Positions 22,816 to 33,697 of a DNA stretch of 64,000 nt are shown here, in pieces. Position numbers and translations under genes: made by a program. How positions within the stretch are numbered: the stretch's first letter is position 1; every line of letters starts with the position of its first letter. Source of the DNA: Calendula officinalis (taxonomy: Eukaryota > Streptophyta > Magnoliopsida > Asterales > Asteraceae); contig OY970829.1 of assembly GCA_963853835.1 (NCBI GenBank), positions 9,344,446 through 9,408,445 of the forward strand. Direction: 5' to 3'. The notes under the pieces are model-generated. The model was not told the origin of the DNA. It did not search any database and saw only the letters and a program-made list of their open reading frames with translations.

Positions 22816-22830
22816 ATCCCCCACATGAAT
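22816..22830 (-). other. Polypurine tract of the Copia relic
   Basis: On the minus strand CATGTGGGGGAT lies directly before the 3' LTR. Confidence 0.7.
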
Positions 22831-23427
22831 AGAGATCGATCGAAAACACAACAAAATTTCGATAAATGTTCAGCAGTTAAGTCTTGCAAAGGATAGGTAG
22901 GTGTTACCCTTTGAACCTTCCCTTGAGAAGCATACTTAGTCTCCTAGCAGTCAGTAGACGCGATGTCCTTGAACTGAATCCGCCTTTTGTGTAAACGACA
23001 GTATACATTCTCACAAGACTCTCCCTGACTTATTTATACCCTCTTATCGTGCCCATTTTGGTCATGGACACTGCCTGGTTCTGCGAGAGCTACTAAGAAT
23101 TGTGCCCCAACAATTCCATTCGAAGCGACCCCACTTCTCTCTCACATAGGTGATTCTCTACCACGAATCATTAAAAGCCATAGTGCTTATCCTCATTGTC
23201 ACTGAACTTGGAATGGACTAGGAAGTAGTAAAATTTACTCCCTTTAAAAATGTTTGGAGGAATTTCGTTACCCCCACAGTGACATCCCTTCGTTTATACA
23301 ATTAGGTTGTCCTATTGAACCTAGATCTTGGGATCTCCAGTCAACTAGGTTAGGTTTCCTTCGCATAAACTTTATTCCAAGGGCTTTAGTCCCATTCCAT
23401 AACTAACTCTCTACTTAAGCCTTTTTC

Positions 23428-25054
23428 ATAAGCGGATCCGCGATGTTATCATTTAACTTTTAAATAGTTAATCTTGATAACTTCAATTGAGAGTAGTTGT
23501 CATATCGTATTATGTCTTACCATTATACATTCTACACTTGACTAATGTAAATGTAAGACAATGATATATACCAATTTATACATCAATTATTTGGAATATC
23601 TTCCTTAATTGATGTAACTTTAGGAAGATGAATGAATACCTTAGCAAGGTACCCCCACATTCGTACGTATTTATAAGACGGTTTTCTTTCAAACCAAAAT
23701 TCGTACGATGTTTCATCTATCCTTCACGAGATATCTTGTATAAAAGATAAGTAGTCGACACACGACATACCCCCACATTTGTACGTACTTATGATACGGT
23801 TTTCTTTCAAACCAAAGTTTGTACAATGTTCATTTATCCTCACGGGGTATCTTATATAAAAGATAATTAGTCGACACACGACATACCCCCACATTTGTAC
23901 AAATTAATGTATCAATTGCTTCATTTTTACTTTTCTCTAAAGTAAAATTGCACTCTTTCGTGTATATCAAGGAGTTTTGGTTATTTCTTTCAACCAAATG
24001 GAATGATGATTTTTGTCAATTTGTTACATTTGTGACTTTGAATCAATGTGAAATGTTGGTGGTATGCCATTAAATTTATTTAAAACATATTTAATTAAAT
24101 TTATATGGCATAATCAACCATGTTATATATTTTAACAATTCAAAATAAATGAACAACTTTATTAGCATTTTATCAAAATCACGGTTACAAGTTGTCACAT
24201 TTAATTTTAACATTTTTACCGACAACACTTCCACATTTTGATAAGCGGATCCGCGATGTTATCATTTAACTTTTAAATAGTTAATCTTGATAACTTCAAT
24301 TGAGAGTAGTTGTCATATCGTATTATGTCTTACCATTATACATTCTACACTTGACTAATGTAAATGTAAGACAATGATATATACCAATTTATACATCAAT
24401 TATTTGGAATATCTTCCTTAATTGATGTAACTTTAGGAAGATGAATGAATACCTTAGCAAGGTACCCCCCACATTCGTACGTATTTATAAGACGGTTTTC
24501 TTTCAAACCAAAATTCGTACGATGTTTCATCTATCCTTCACGAGATATCTTGTATAAAAGATAAGTAGTCGACACACGACATACCCCCACATTTGTACGT
24601 ACTTATGATACGGTTTTCTTTCAAACCAAAGTTTGTACAATGTTCATTTATCCTCACGGGGTATCTTATATAAAAGATAATTAGTCGACACACGACATAC
24701 CCCCACATTTGTACAAATTAATGTATCAATTGCTTCATTTTTACTTTTCTCTAAAGTAAAATTGCACTCTTTCGTGTATATCAAGGAGTTTTGGTTATTT
24801 CTTTCAACCAAATGGAAGGATGATTTTTGTCAATTTGTTACATTTGTGACTTTGAATCAATGTGAAATGTTGGTGGTATGCCATTAAATTTATTTAAAAC
24901 ATATTTAATTAAATTTATATGGCATAATCAACCATGTTATATATTTTAACAATTCAAAATAAATGAACAACTTTATTAGCATTTTATCAAAATCACGGTT
25001 ACAAGTTGTCACATTTAATTTTAACATTTTTACCGACAACACTTCCACATTTTG
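23428..25054. repeat. 813-bp tandem duplication inside the Copia relic
   Basis: Copy 1 is 23428-24240 and copy 2 is 24241-25054. I found only an extra C in a C-run and one T/G change (ATGGAATGATG versus ATGGAAGGATG) between them. Each copy also carries two diverged units of roughly 120 bp that begin CCCCCACATTYGTACGTA and end GTCGACACACGACAT, so four such units exist in all. Confidence 0.9.
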
Positions 25055-25400
25055 ATAACACAATTCCATTTGATTCAATCAGAACCCAAATAACAAACAT
25101 AGTAAGCAACAATCCGGACACAAGATTTTTATGAATCCCCGAAACATACAAGATGTTGCTCAACATGACATCATTTCCGAAAGTCATCCTTACGATAACA
25201 TTTCCTTCACCTTTGATATATGTGGTAGTCGAGTTTCCCATAAAAGTTTTTACTCATTTTTCAACATCTTTGAAAATGATAAACATATTTTTATCGAAAC
25301 ACACATGACGGGTAGCACCCGTATCGAAATACCATCTACTTGAATCGGTTCGCACCATTTACTTCCGACAAATCGGAAATCATGGCCGCATTATGCACAT
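24999..25400 (-). pseudogene. Copia protease fragment
   Basis: The minus-strand text gives YFDTGATRHVCFDKNMF, which holds the D-T/S-G catalytic motif of Copia aspartic protease, then a stop, then MGNSTTTYIKGEGNV and LYVSGIHKNLVSG. Normal Copia order is kept. The stop between the two parts and the loss of the following domains show that it is dead. Confidence 0.75.
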
Positions 25401-25559
25401 CTTCCTTCATGTACATTTCCATATTAGCCATTGTCAAAACATTTGTCATTTTTATCAAATAAAAAATGCAAATTTGACCAATAAGCCTCAACAATCAATA
25501 AGTTTCACAAAAGAAACACAATTTAATTAGTTATAAGATTTCTTGCAAGTATCATTTTT

Positions 25560-26640
25560 CCAAGAATCAACTCAAGAAGCCAACGGCAATCTTGTATCTT
25601 ACTAACTAATATCCACCAAACTTTTACCAAGTCTCACAATTTAAAAGTAAAATTCTAGATGCCAAAGCAATCCATAGATATAAAATCCGAAGAATTTAAC
25701 TTTTTACCAAATTTGAGAAAATTCAAGTAACCAAAGTTAACTTGAAAGCTTAAAATCAACAAAACCTTTTTATTTGAAAAATCTTATAATTTCCAAATAT
25801 CTCACATTATGAGACTATATTCAAGAAACCAAAGTAATCTTGATATGTATAAAATGGAAATTAAATTTTTTCAAAGAAAAATCTCTATAATTCAAGAAAA
25901 CAACAATAATGCGAAACTTCAATCCAAACATTCAATTTCCAAATAGTCTCACAAATTGAAACCATATGTCAAGAAGTCAAAGCTACCTTGACATGCATAA
26001 AATGGAAATAACATGAACGAATGTACTTTTCTTAAATTCAAAAATTTGAAAATCATAAAGTAAACTCTCACAACATTGAGAATAAATTCAAGATGCCAAG
26101 GCAATCTTGATAACTAAAAGTTATAAAGTTTTAAAACCAAAGATTCAAGTACATTTTCTCACTATATGAGATTAAATTCAAGAAAACCCAAGTTATCTTA
26201 ATACTTGAAACAAAATAAATCAAAATATTTGTATCCAAAAAACTTTTAATTTCAAAATATCTCACATAATGAGACTATATTCAAGATACCAAAGTATTCT
26301 TGATATGTATAAAATGGAAATTACGAAAAGTTTATAAAATATTTTCTCAAACAAATTCTTTATAATTGAAGAATAACGACAATATTATGAAATATAAATC
26401 CAAAATATTTGATTTCCAAATAGTATCACAAATTGAAACCATATGTCAAGAAGTCAAAGCTAGTTTGAGATGAAGAAAATGGAAATCAAAATCACTTACA
26501 AACCAACATACTTTTTGATATTTTAATAATTAATAAATTTCACAATGATATACAAAATGTTTGTAAGATTTATTTCAAATATCATCTCTAATGAGAATCA
26601 ACTCAAGAAGCCTATGACTATCTTGAACCTTACAAACAAA
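25560..26640. repeat. Array of about ten short hairpin repeats in the Copia relic
   Basis: The core TCAAGA-N11-TCTTGA, often with CC...GG extending the stem, recurs at 25572, 25722, 25821, 25969, 26087, 26177, 26280, 26446 and 26602, with a weaker copy at 25655. Most are preceded by a second small inverted repeat (CTCACATTATGAG and similar) and followed by TATGTATAAAATGGAAAT. Spacing is about 90-165 bp. The array lies between the protease piece and the 5' LTR, where leader and gag should be. Confidence 0.75.
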
Positions 26641-26945
26641 TATGATTGCAAAACTTATAATTAACAACAATAATTTTCACAATTATAAATTTTAAATCCA
26701 AAATTGTTTTAAACAATATATCAAGTTATTTAAAATCAAACTTTAAAAACTTGATATAATAAACTTTAAATCCAAAAATTTGATTTAACAATTTATAATA
26801 AACTTAACCAAACATCTTCTTTTACATAAACATTTCAATCAAAAACTTTTTCCGAATCGATGCTATTAAAAAGCAAAAATCGAAAAAGAAAATATATGTA
26901 TTTTCCAACCGGTATTAGCAAGAGAGGAAAAATCTATTTTAAGTT

Positions 26946-27712
26946 TGAAGGAGCTAATACCAATTTTCATTAAATAAAATACAATACAATTGGGAAATGA
27001 CTAAAACAAATACAAGATTGAAACTAGAATATGTAGAAACAAAGAAGAGATAAGTTTTGGTTGAGTCTCGTGAAATTCACGATCCCCTTAAAATAGATTC
27101 GTTGTCTATTTTCCAGGGTAAAACAACCGAGTAGTTTTACACTACCGAATATAATCCAAGCCCGAACACTTATCAAAAAGTTGTGTGTTTAAGAACACGA
27201 AAGGAAAAACAACTATATGTTTTGGAGTTCTCAAAAGTATGGAGATTGTAAGAGTATGTGAAAAGGTGTATGCCTTTTGGTGTGTTTGTGTGTTTTCCAA
27301 TGAACCACACATCTTTTATTTATAATAGAATTTGGTCCGAAAGTTTAATGACATTCTTAATGCCATTATGACCATTATGTCATTCAATACAAAGAAAATA
27401 AAACCATTGTATTCAAATATATTTTAATGACATACATTAAAATATAAATAATATTATCAATATTATTATTTGAATACTTCCACTAACTCAAGTGACAAAA
27501 ACCGAGTGGCAAAAAACCGAACCAACATGAAACCCGGGAGACGAGCGTGAATAGGTTCAAGTTCCCACTAGTTCATTTGTTTTATTTCTTTGTTCCATAC
27601 ACCCCACTTTGAGAGTCGATATCTCATTCATCACACTCCATTTTGGACATACCAACCATTAATTATATATAATAAATATACATATAATTATATATGTCCA
27701 AAATTTTCCAAG
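26946..27712 (-). repeat. 5' LTR of the Copia relic (longer copy)
   Basis: It begins TGAAGGAGC where the other LTR has TGTAGGAGC, and keeps the 205 bp that the other LTR has lost. Confidence 0.75.
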
Positions 27713-27953
27713 TGTCTTTTGCACAAAGTAAAACATACCTCAAAGTTTTGTGGTCACAATTACAATTCACAAAAGTACATAACCGACAGATGTTTCAAGC
27801 ACTTCCACGAAATGATTCCATGAATATCAATTTTAAATAAAATGTAAACCGTAAGTTAATAATATATTACATAAAGCTATCAAGAAAACTAGTAAACATT
27901 GAAATAACATGGACGAATCATCTTGTCACCATCTAAATAAAATGGACAGCCAG

Positions 27954-28970
27954 TTAGTTAACGACACCTGGTACGATCTTGGCCATAGCCCGATATTCTT
28001 CGAACGCTCTTTCCACGAGTTTACACCTCATCAGTTCTGGAAAAAACAACCAATAAGATGTCCCCAACACAAACGAAAACACAAACGGGGTAGTTAAGTA
28101 ACGGGGTAAACTCCGTTTAAGGTTAACAGATTTCTTGATTATTATCTCCGTTACCAAAGAGACACCGTGTAGACAAAAGAAAAGTAGAGTATTCCATGTT
28201 GGCCAATCCCGAGTATAATAAAAGAAAATAAGTTCATGCATGAGACCGGACACGATAAATGTGGTCAAGATGGCCGGTATCGGGGCCCACATATGACCAA
28301 CTACCCGAGTTGAAAGCGTATGAACCGGGCTGTAAATGGTCGGGTAAAGGACACGATTGACCATCACATTCCACCTCCTGCCCCAGAAATCCTGGAGAGA
28401 TGTGGAGAGATAGGGCTCGTTAAACTGGGGGTCGAGCTCGACCCCAAGTAACGAGCCCATTATAATGGAGCTCACAGCCAGTGTGAGCTCCAGACCAAAG
28501 TAGACCGAGAATGCGAACAAGACCCAAGCGAAGATTGGGTTCATTTGATCACGATAATCATTAAAAACCCTAAGGAACACCGCGAAAAGGAGAGCTTTGA
28601 TACCATAATTAAAAAGGGACTTGTGGGAAGGGTTTTTATATGCTACTTGAGTCTTTGCAATGGGAAAACATGCAAAGGAAAGGAATTGAGAGAGTGGAAT
28701 TGAAGGGGCGGAAAGGGGTCCGTTTCCGAAGGCGAAAAGGAGAAGTTTGAAGTTAGCGAGCCAAGATATGAACAATGAAAGTGCTCCGATGAGATGAACG
28801 GAATTGAAGAATAATGGAATCGAGATGAAAAGAAGAAGAATAGGAAGGATGAACAAGAGTCTTGAAAAGCCTTTAGGAATAACTTTTCCCACAAAATAGC
28901 AATAAGTAAGAGAAATTGATATGATAAGGGACCCCTTTGTGAGAATCTTGAATTCTTCTTTGATATCCAT
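27954..28970 (-). CDS. Wax synthase-like acyltransferase (long-chain-alcohol O-fatty-acyltransferase, MBOAT family)
   Basis: A single exon encodes 338 residues. The family joins a fatty acyl-CoA to a long-chain alcohol (or a sterol, in one branch) in the ER membrane. The signature NEPYLSTSLQDFWGRRWN is at 184-201 and the likely catalytic His is H245 in SGLMHELIFFY. Seven to nine hydrophobic stretches span most of the chain, as in jojoba-type wax synthases of about 340-350 residues. The open frame extends nine codons upstream to a TTG, but the first ATG (MDIKEEF) is the sensible start and lies 66 bases after a TATA box. The frame is intact, so the gene is probably functional. Whether it prefers alcohols or sterols cannot be decided. 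The Copia relic ends 240 bp behind its stop. Confidence 0.9.
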   Translation of the reverse strand: MDIKEEFKILTKGSLIISISLTYCYFVGKVIPKGFSRLLFILPILLLFISIPLFFNSVHLIGALSLFISWLANFKLLLFAFGNGPLSAPSIPLSQFLSFACFPIAKTQVAYKNPSHKSLFNYGIKALLFAVFLRVFNDYRDQMNPIFAWVLFAFSVYFGLELTLAVSSIIMGSLLGVELDPQFNEPYLSTSLQDFWGRRWNVMVNRVLYPTIYSPVHTLSTRVVGHMWAPIPAILTTFIVSGLMHELIFFYYTRDWPTWNTLLFFCLHGVSLVTEIIIKKSVNLKRSLPRYLTTPFVFSFVLGTSYWLFFPELMRCKLVERAFEEYRAMAKIVPGVVN

Positions 28971-29035
28971 GGTTGGTGACCTAGCTACCTCCTTCAATTC
29001 AATTCAATGAGATTTCAGTTTGGTGTCATACTGAC

Positions 29036-29044
29036 ATATATATA
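29036..29044 (-). promoter_or_regulatory. Probable TATA box of the wax synthase-like gene
   Basis: CTATATATATG on the minus strand lies about 70 bases upstream of the ATG, preceded by CT-rich text. Confidence 0.45.
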
Positions 29045-29058
29045 GAGAGATAGAGAAT

Positions 29059-29077
29059 GTGTGTGTGTGTGTGTGTT

Positions 29078-29109
<32 letters not shown>
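29059..29109. repeat. (GT)n followed by a run of 30 G
   Basis: About nine GT units, TTT, then 30 consecutive G on the plus strand, just upstream of the TATA box of the wax synthase-like gene. Exact run lengths in such tracts are often assembly-dependent. Confidence 0.85.
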
Positions 29110-29110
<1 letters not shown>

Positions 29111-30655
29111 GAAACGTGTAATATGTAATGTTATAGAAGGGATGTGTTGCAATTCAGAATTTAACAACTCTTGATGACAAAGAAAACGAGTTAAGGTAAA
29201 CAAAAAACAAACTGAAAGTCAACATATGATGATGTTTTCCTCAGATTAAGTTATTTAGCATAAACTTTATTAATGGATTATGTGCTCAAAGTAGGTTTGT
29301 TTAATACGTATAATATGTTTTTCTAACCTTTGCCTTAGGCACATGATAATAAACATTAAATTCATTTTATGCCTTTGTATTTAATTGATAAAAATACTTT
29401 ATTTTTAAATATATAAAAAGAAATGATATTTAGTCATACCATTTGATCATACCCATAGTCTTACACACTTGATAGGATGACATGTGTAATCCACTAATTT
29501 TCTCTCTTAATATTATCTATTGATTTTGACACATGTTTTCATCTAATGAATATGACTATGAGTAAGATCAAATGGTAGGACTAAATACTATTACTCATAA
29601 TCTCATACTTATAAAAAAGATATGATTGATTTACCACAAAAGTATTAATGATTTATTAATAGTATTTTATATCATTAAAAAGACCCTAATATACAAAAAT
29701 GTTTAAAAGTGATGTTTAGTACTGAGTAATAAAGATATTGGTAAAGGTTGGTAACATACAAAAAAGTGTCGCCACATATGGATTTTAACGATATTTTTTC
29801 AAAAAGTAAGGATTTCAATTTTTTGACATGCGTTTTCAAGTGTGCGTAAATTGTTAGAATTGAATGTTTTACTCACGCTTAAAAACATTGTCAAAAGAAA
29901 GTTAGAAGTCTATATTAAACATTTTCTTGAAGGAAATTGATTTATATAAGACATATTTTATTAATATGACGCAAATAATATTTATTTGACATTTACATTC
30001 TTACTAATTTTTAATACACTTTTTATGGAGCATCTTCAAATCTAGAACTAGTGAGTTACCTCATTCTAAAAATATTCTTTCTTAAAATAGATTATGTGAC
30101 TCTGTGATTAACCAACATTATAAATAAGGGTTTTTTTTTAATGATAGTATTAAGGGCTGTCTCTAATATGCATAAAATGATTGTACATTCATGGATAGAG
30201 TAGTGTTCCTAAAATTCAGGGGTGGTTTTTGTATTAATTTTGCCTTGTTATTGACAGCCATAAGTGCTGTCATTATCATTTCCTATAAATAATATGACAA
30301 ATGTTCACTTTTTGGTAGGAGTTACAATTTAGGTTGGGTTTGGATTCATAGATTTAGGTTCACGGATTATCGGGTCTGAAACATTCAACCTGAAACAATG
30401 TGTTTATAAGGAACGAGGCGCAGTTATTCAAAGATTAACAAATAGTTTTTTATCAGGCAATGGTCCGAGAATGAGCCTCGTATTCTGGCCTATCTAAACA
30501 TAAATATTTATGAATTCTATAATTATAATATTTCTTTTGTAATAGTACTACGTTTGAATTATGATATTATAGTTATGTTAAAAAAAAAAAACTCTGAAAT
30601 TTTGATTCAAAGTCCATGCTTAATATTTCTGCAAACGAAAATTCATCAAATTACA
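29110..30655. other. Intergenic, AT-rich; one MITE, no gene seen
   Basis: Apart from the MITE at 29422-29592 no structure was recognised. The left part is the upstream region of the wax synthase-like gene. Confidence 0.45.
29422..29592. mobile_element. MITE, 171 bp, with inverted ends of about 28 bp
   Basis: TATTTAGTCATACCATTTGA on the left is the inverse of TCAAATGGTAGGACTAAATA on the right except at one or two positions. Superfamily not determined. Confidence 0.65.
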
Positions 30656-31249
30656 TTTAGAATTGAGTAAATTACGGAAATTGTTCTTGTGCTATTTCCG
30701 ATTCTGCACTTTCGTCCTTTGTATTTTTTTTTCATTTTTTTATCCCTGTGCTTTTCTGAATTCAGGAATTATGTCAATCCGTTCAATTTATGCCGTTAAC
30801 TAACCCCACATGCCAAACATGTGAGGGTATTTTGGTCATCCTTCCTAAATTAAATGTACTATGTGCTTAAAATGTTGTACTTTATTGTATCTTCTTCGTC
30901 ATCGAGTACAAGAACAAATGGCAGCCATGACCTAATTCAAGTTCCTATGTTTCTTATCCTAATTCAAGATCAAAAGCAGATGTTCATACTTCATCGTCAC
31001 AAATTATATTAAAACAAAACAATCACCATAACATTCAAGCTCATGAGTAGTTCAGAAAAAGTAACCAAACAACAAAATTTCGAAAATCAAATCTAAGAGT
31101 GTCGAATAACTTGGTGATGAAGGAGGGTTACCGGTGACAGTGGTTGTGCCGACGCTTGCTCGCCAAGATGAAAGAAGGGAGCAACTGCAACGACGAACAA
31201 CAGCAACAACACAAACACACATTGATTCGTTCCCGTTCTCAGGGGCGTT

Positions 31250-31935
31250 CCTAGGAGGTGGGCAAGGTGGGCAGTTGTCCACCCTAAAATTTTTCCGATC
31301 AGTATAAATTTTTTGTGGGTCAGTTCATTTTTGGCTTTTGCTCATCAAAATATATATAATATATGAGCGATAACTAATTCACGTCGTAGGTGAACTCATT
31401 TATCTTAAAACATATAACATTCAGTTCATGTCCCTTTCATATGCATTTTTTTTAAATGTATTTTGTCCTTATTTCTTTATTAATGTTTCTTTTGCTATAT
31501 TTACCATTAAAATTTTCTTTTCTTTTGACTAATTTCCCCCTATTTTTCTTGGTTTAAAAATATTTTGTTTGCAATTTATTAGATTATACGTGTATTTTAA
31601 CTAGCATCCATATATATACACTTTAAAAAATTTACTTCAACGTTATAACAAAATTAAATACGAATATGAATTAAGAATACAAATTTTGTATACGAAATCT
31701 ACCACTATGAAAAATTGCATTCTATATTTTATATTGTTAAATTTTAGAATTTTTATTATAGAATTAACTAACAAGCGAATTTTGATTTTGATTGATATAG
31801 TTTATGATTAGACTTTCTTCAAACTAAAATTGATTTTATTTTATTTACAATTTGACATAAAAAAAATCACTCAAGAACCTGACTTTCAGTATAAAATTTT
31901 GCCCACCTTTAATATATCTCCTGGTACCGCCCCTG
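31250..31935. mobile_element. hAT non-autonomous element nested in the Mutator-like element
   Basis: The ends CAGGGGCGTTCCTAGGAG and (inverse of the right end) CAGGGGCGGTACCAGGAG are typical hAT termini. The 8-bp target duplication CCCGTTCT is perfect (31242-31249 and 31936-31943). The 686-bp interior is AT-rich and has no transposase. Confidence 0.9.
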
Positions 31936-32152
31936 CCCGTTCTCAAGTCTTTGTTCTTTAACTTTCGTCTTTTTCGACTCCTTCCTGTTTTCCGGCGATT
32001 CAGTGGTCATCGGAGAAGATGGTGTGAACGACGAAGACGGCCGGAGAAGATGGTGGAACGGAGAAGACGGCCGGAGAAGATGGTGCGAACGGAGCAGACG
32101 ACCGGAGAAGACGGTGTGTGTGGTGATGAGCTATAGCAACAACCTCCGATCG

Positions 32153-32174
32153 CCCCCCCCCCCCCCCCCCCCCC
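32153..32174. repeat. C22 homopolymer
   Basis: A run of 22 C inside the Mutator-like element. Confidence 0.85.
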
Positions 32175-32628
32175 TCAATTGAAATTAGGAGATCTGGTTT
32201 GAATTTGCAATAGGTAAGATCTGGGCTTTTGATTTCTCTCTCTCTCCCTCTCTTTATTATTGATTTCTTCTAATTTGCGAATGGTGCAAGTATTGCAGGT
32301 CAAAATTGGGGAAGGGATTTGTAATTTGGGATTAGAGTTTATCAATCTGGGAATTATGGTTTGAAGATGAAGAACAAAGTTGGGATTAGGGTTTATCAAT
32401 CTGGGAATTATGGTTTGAAGATGAAGAACAAGAAAAAAGAAGGAGAATGACCAAAATACCCTCACATGTTTGACATGTGGGGTTAGTTAACGGCAGAAAT
32501 TTGACTGAAGGACAGAAACGCATAATTCAGAAAAGCACGGGGACAAAAAAATGAAAAAAAAATACAGGGACGAAAACACAGAATCAGGAATACCACAGAA
32601 CAATTTCTATAATTTACTCTTTAGAATT

Positions 32629-33697
32629 ATTCAACTATTCAAAATACGAATTAGAATTCAAAATTCCTAGTTTTCAAGTAATAACATAAATATTTATAAT
32701 TTTTTCTCTTTTGAAGCACAAAATTGATATTTATAGTATATTTATTAATTTAAAAGTTACGAATTGTTGTATACGGATGTCAATTAGGTTTGTTTGAAGA
32801 TCGATAACTTGAAATGACTCGAAATCGGATTGGTGAATACAGTTTGAGGTAACCCTAAATTGATTTGAATTCTAGGTTTTGTAACTTTTCTCTAAAAGAA
32901 TATTCCCGTTGCTACGGGCTCCCAGGGGTAGCCAAACTTCGTTTGTGATGTACGTGATCTAAGCGCTAGTACCGTGGCCGGTTCTCAACATTGTTTACAA
33001 AGAGGGAGTGATATTCACACCACATGTTTTAATCTATGTACCACAAGAGATGCATTATATGTTTGTACAGTTTGCAGTAATACTTATACTGTGTGGTATA
33101 AGTATCAAAAAATATGGTGTAGAAATTAATTCCCTTACAAAGGGATAGATTGAACTCGTACCTATAATAAATTATTCGATAGTTCTTACCACTAGATTAT
33201 CACTATCTTTGCTCCAGGGCTTTTTAGTTGTATCCCAATAATGAACATTGAAAATACTATAATTCTCAACACATGAAAAGTTGAAGGACCAACTTTGCTA
33301 AATTCGTAAACAACACATAAAAAAAAGAAAATTTCAGATTTCTTTAAGGGTGCCATTTGTAAGTTTTATCATAAAATCAATACTGACAAGATGTATTCAC
33401 CAAATCCAACGATTCAAATTTACCCAGCTGTACCAATACACCTCACCCCAAAGAGAAAACAGTTTTCCAACTTGTACAACAAATTTCCAGATCAACAACC
33501 TTCTTTCTCACTAGTTTTTCAATTTGGAGACACACACCAGTTCTGATTCTAAAAAACCTTTTCAATCTTCAATCGAGAGATTTGCGAACCTCCGTGTTCG
33601 TGTGATCGATCGATTTGGTTTAATAGATTTGAAATTGTTGTGTTTTTGTAAAATTCAGCAGTTCAATTTTGAAATTTTTATTCATTAGCAAGTAATC
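32629..33697. other. Upstream region and leader of SAR1
   Basis: No gene or element was recognised. The last 250 bases, with CT-rich text and TTCAATCTTCAATCGAGAG, look like the 5' leader of SAR1; a TATA box could not be fixed. Confidence 0.45.

Larger units (their letters stand above)
22231..27712 (-). mobile_element. Decayed Copia LTR retrotransposon with large internal deletions and duplications
   Basis: Two LTR copies (22231-22815 and 26946-27712) share their text, including GAGCTAATACCAATTTTCAT and CATATAATTATATATGTCC. The polypurine tract and the protease motif place the element on the minus strand. Only part of gag/protease remains; integrase, RT and RNase H are missing. No primer site could be recognised next to the right-hand LTR, and the outer flanks (GTCCC versus GTGTC) are not a clear target duplication. 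The last bases of the outer right LTR are changed (CCAAGT in place of CCAACA). Confidence 0.8.
30665..32619. mobile_element. Mutator-like element, non-autonomous, 9-bp target duplication
   Basis: Inverted ends of about 175-180 bp start GAGTAAATTACGGAAATTG on the left and GAGTAAATTATAGAAATTG as the inverse on the right. Both then carry matching phrases such as CCCTCACATGTTTG and GTTAACTAACCCCACATG in inverse order. The target duplication TTTAGAATT is perfect (30656-30664 and 32620-32628). Nine bases and long inverted ends point to the Mutator superfamily. The interior has a GGCCGGAGAAGATGGTG minisatellite (about 32020-32115) and a C22 run, but no transposase. A hAT element is nested inside; without it the element is about 1.26 kb. 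Captured host gene pieces are possible, but none could be named. Confidence 0.88.

Noticed and set aside
24999..25241. An 80-residue domesticated Copia gene
   Set aside because: The frame is a protease piece with a stop just upstream and nothing preserved around it.
22226..27717. Target duplication of the Copia relic (GTCCC / GTGTC)
   Set aside because: Only three of five bases agree and the outer right LTR end is altered.
28971..28997. N-terminal extension of the wax synthase-like frame by nine codons
   Set aside because: The upstream codon is TTG, not ATG; the first ATG is at 28970.
31951..32136. Arg/Glu-rich repeat frame in the Mutator-like element
   Set aside because: Produced by the GGCCGGAGAAGATGGTG minisatellite; not a recognisable protein.
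32895..32935. Helitron 3' end suggested by the hairpin CCCGTTGCTACGGG
   Set aside because: No CTRR end follows at the proper distance and no matching 5' end was seen.
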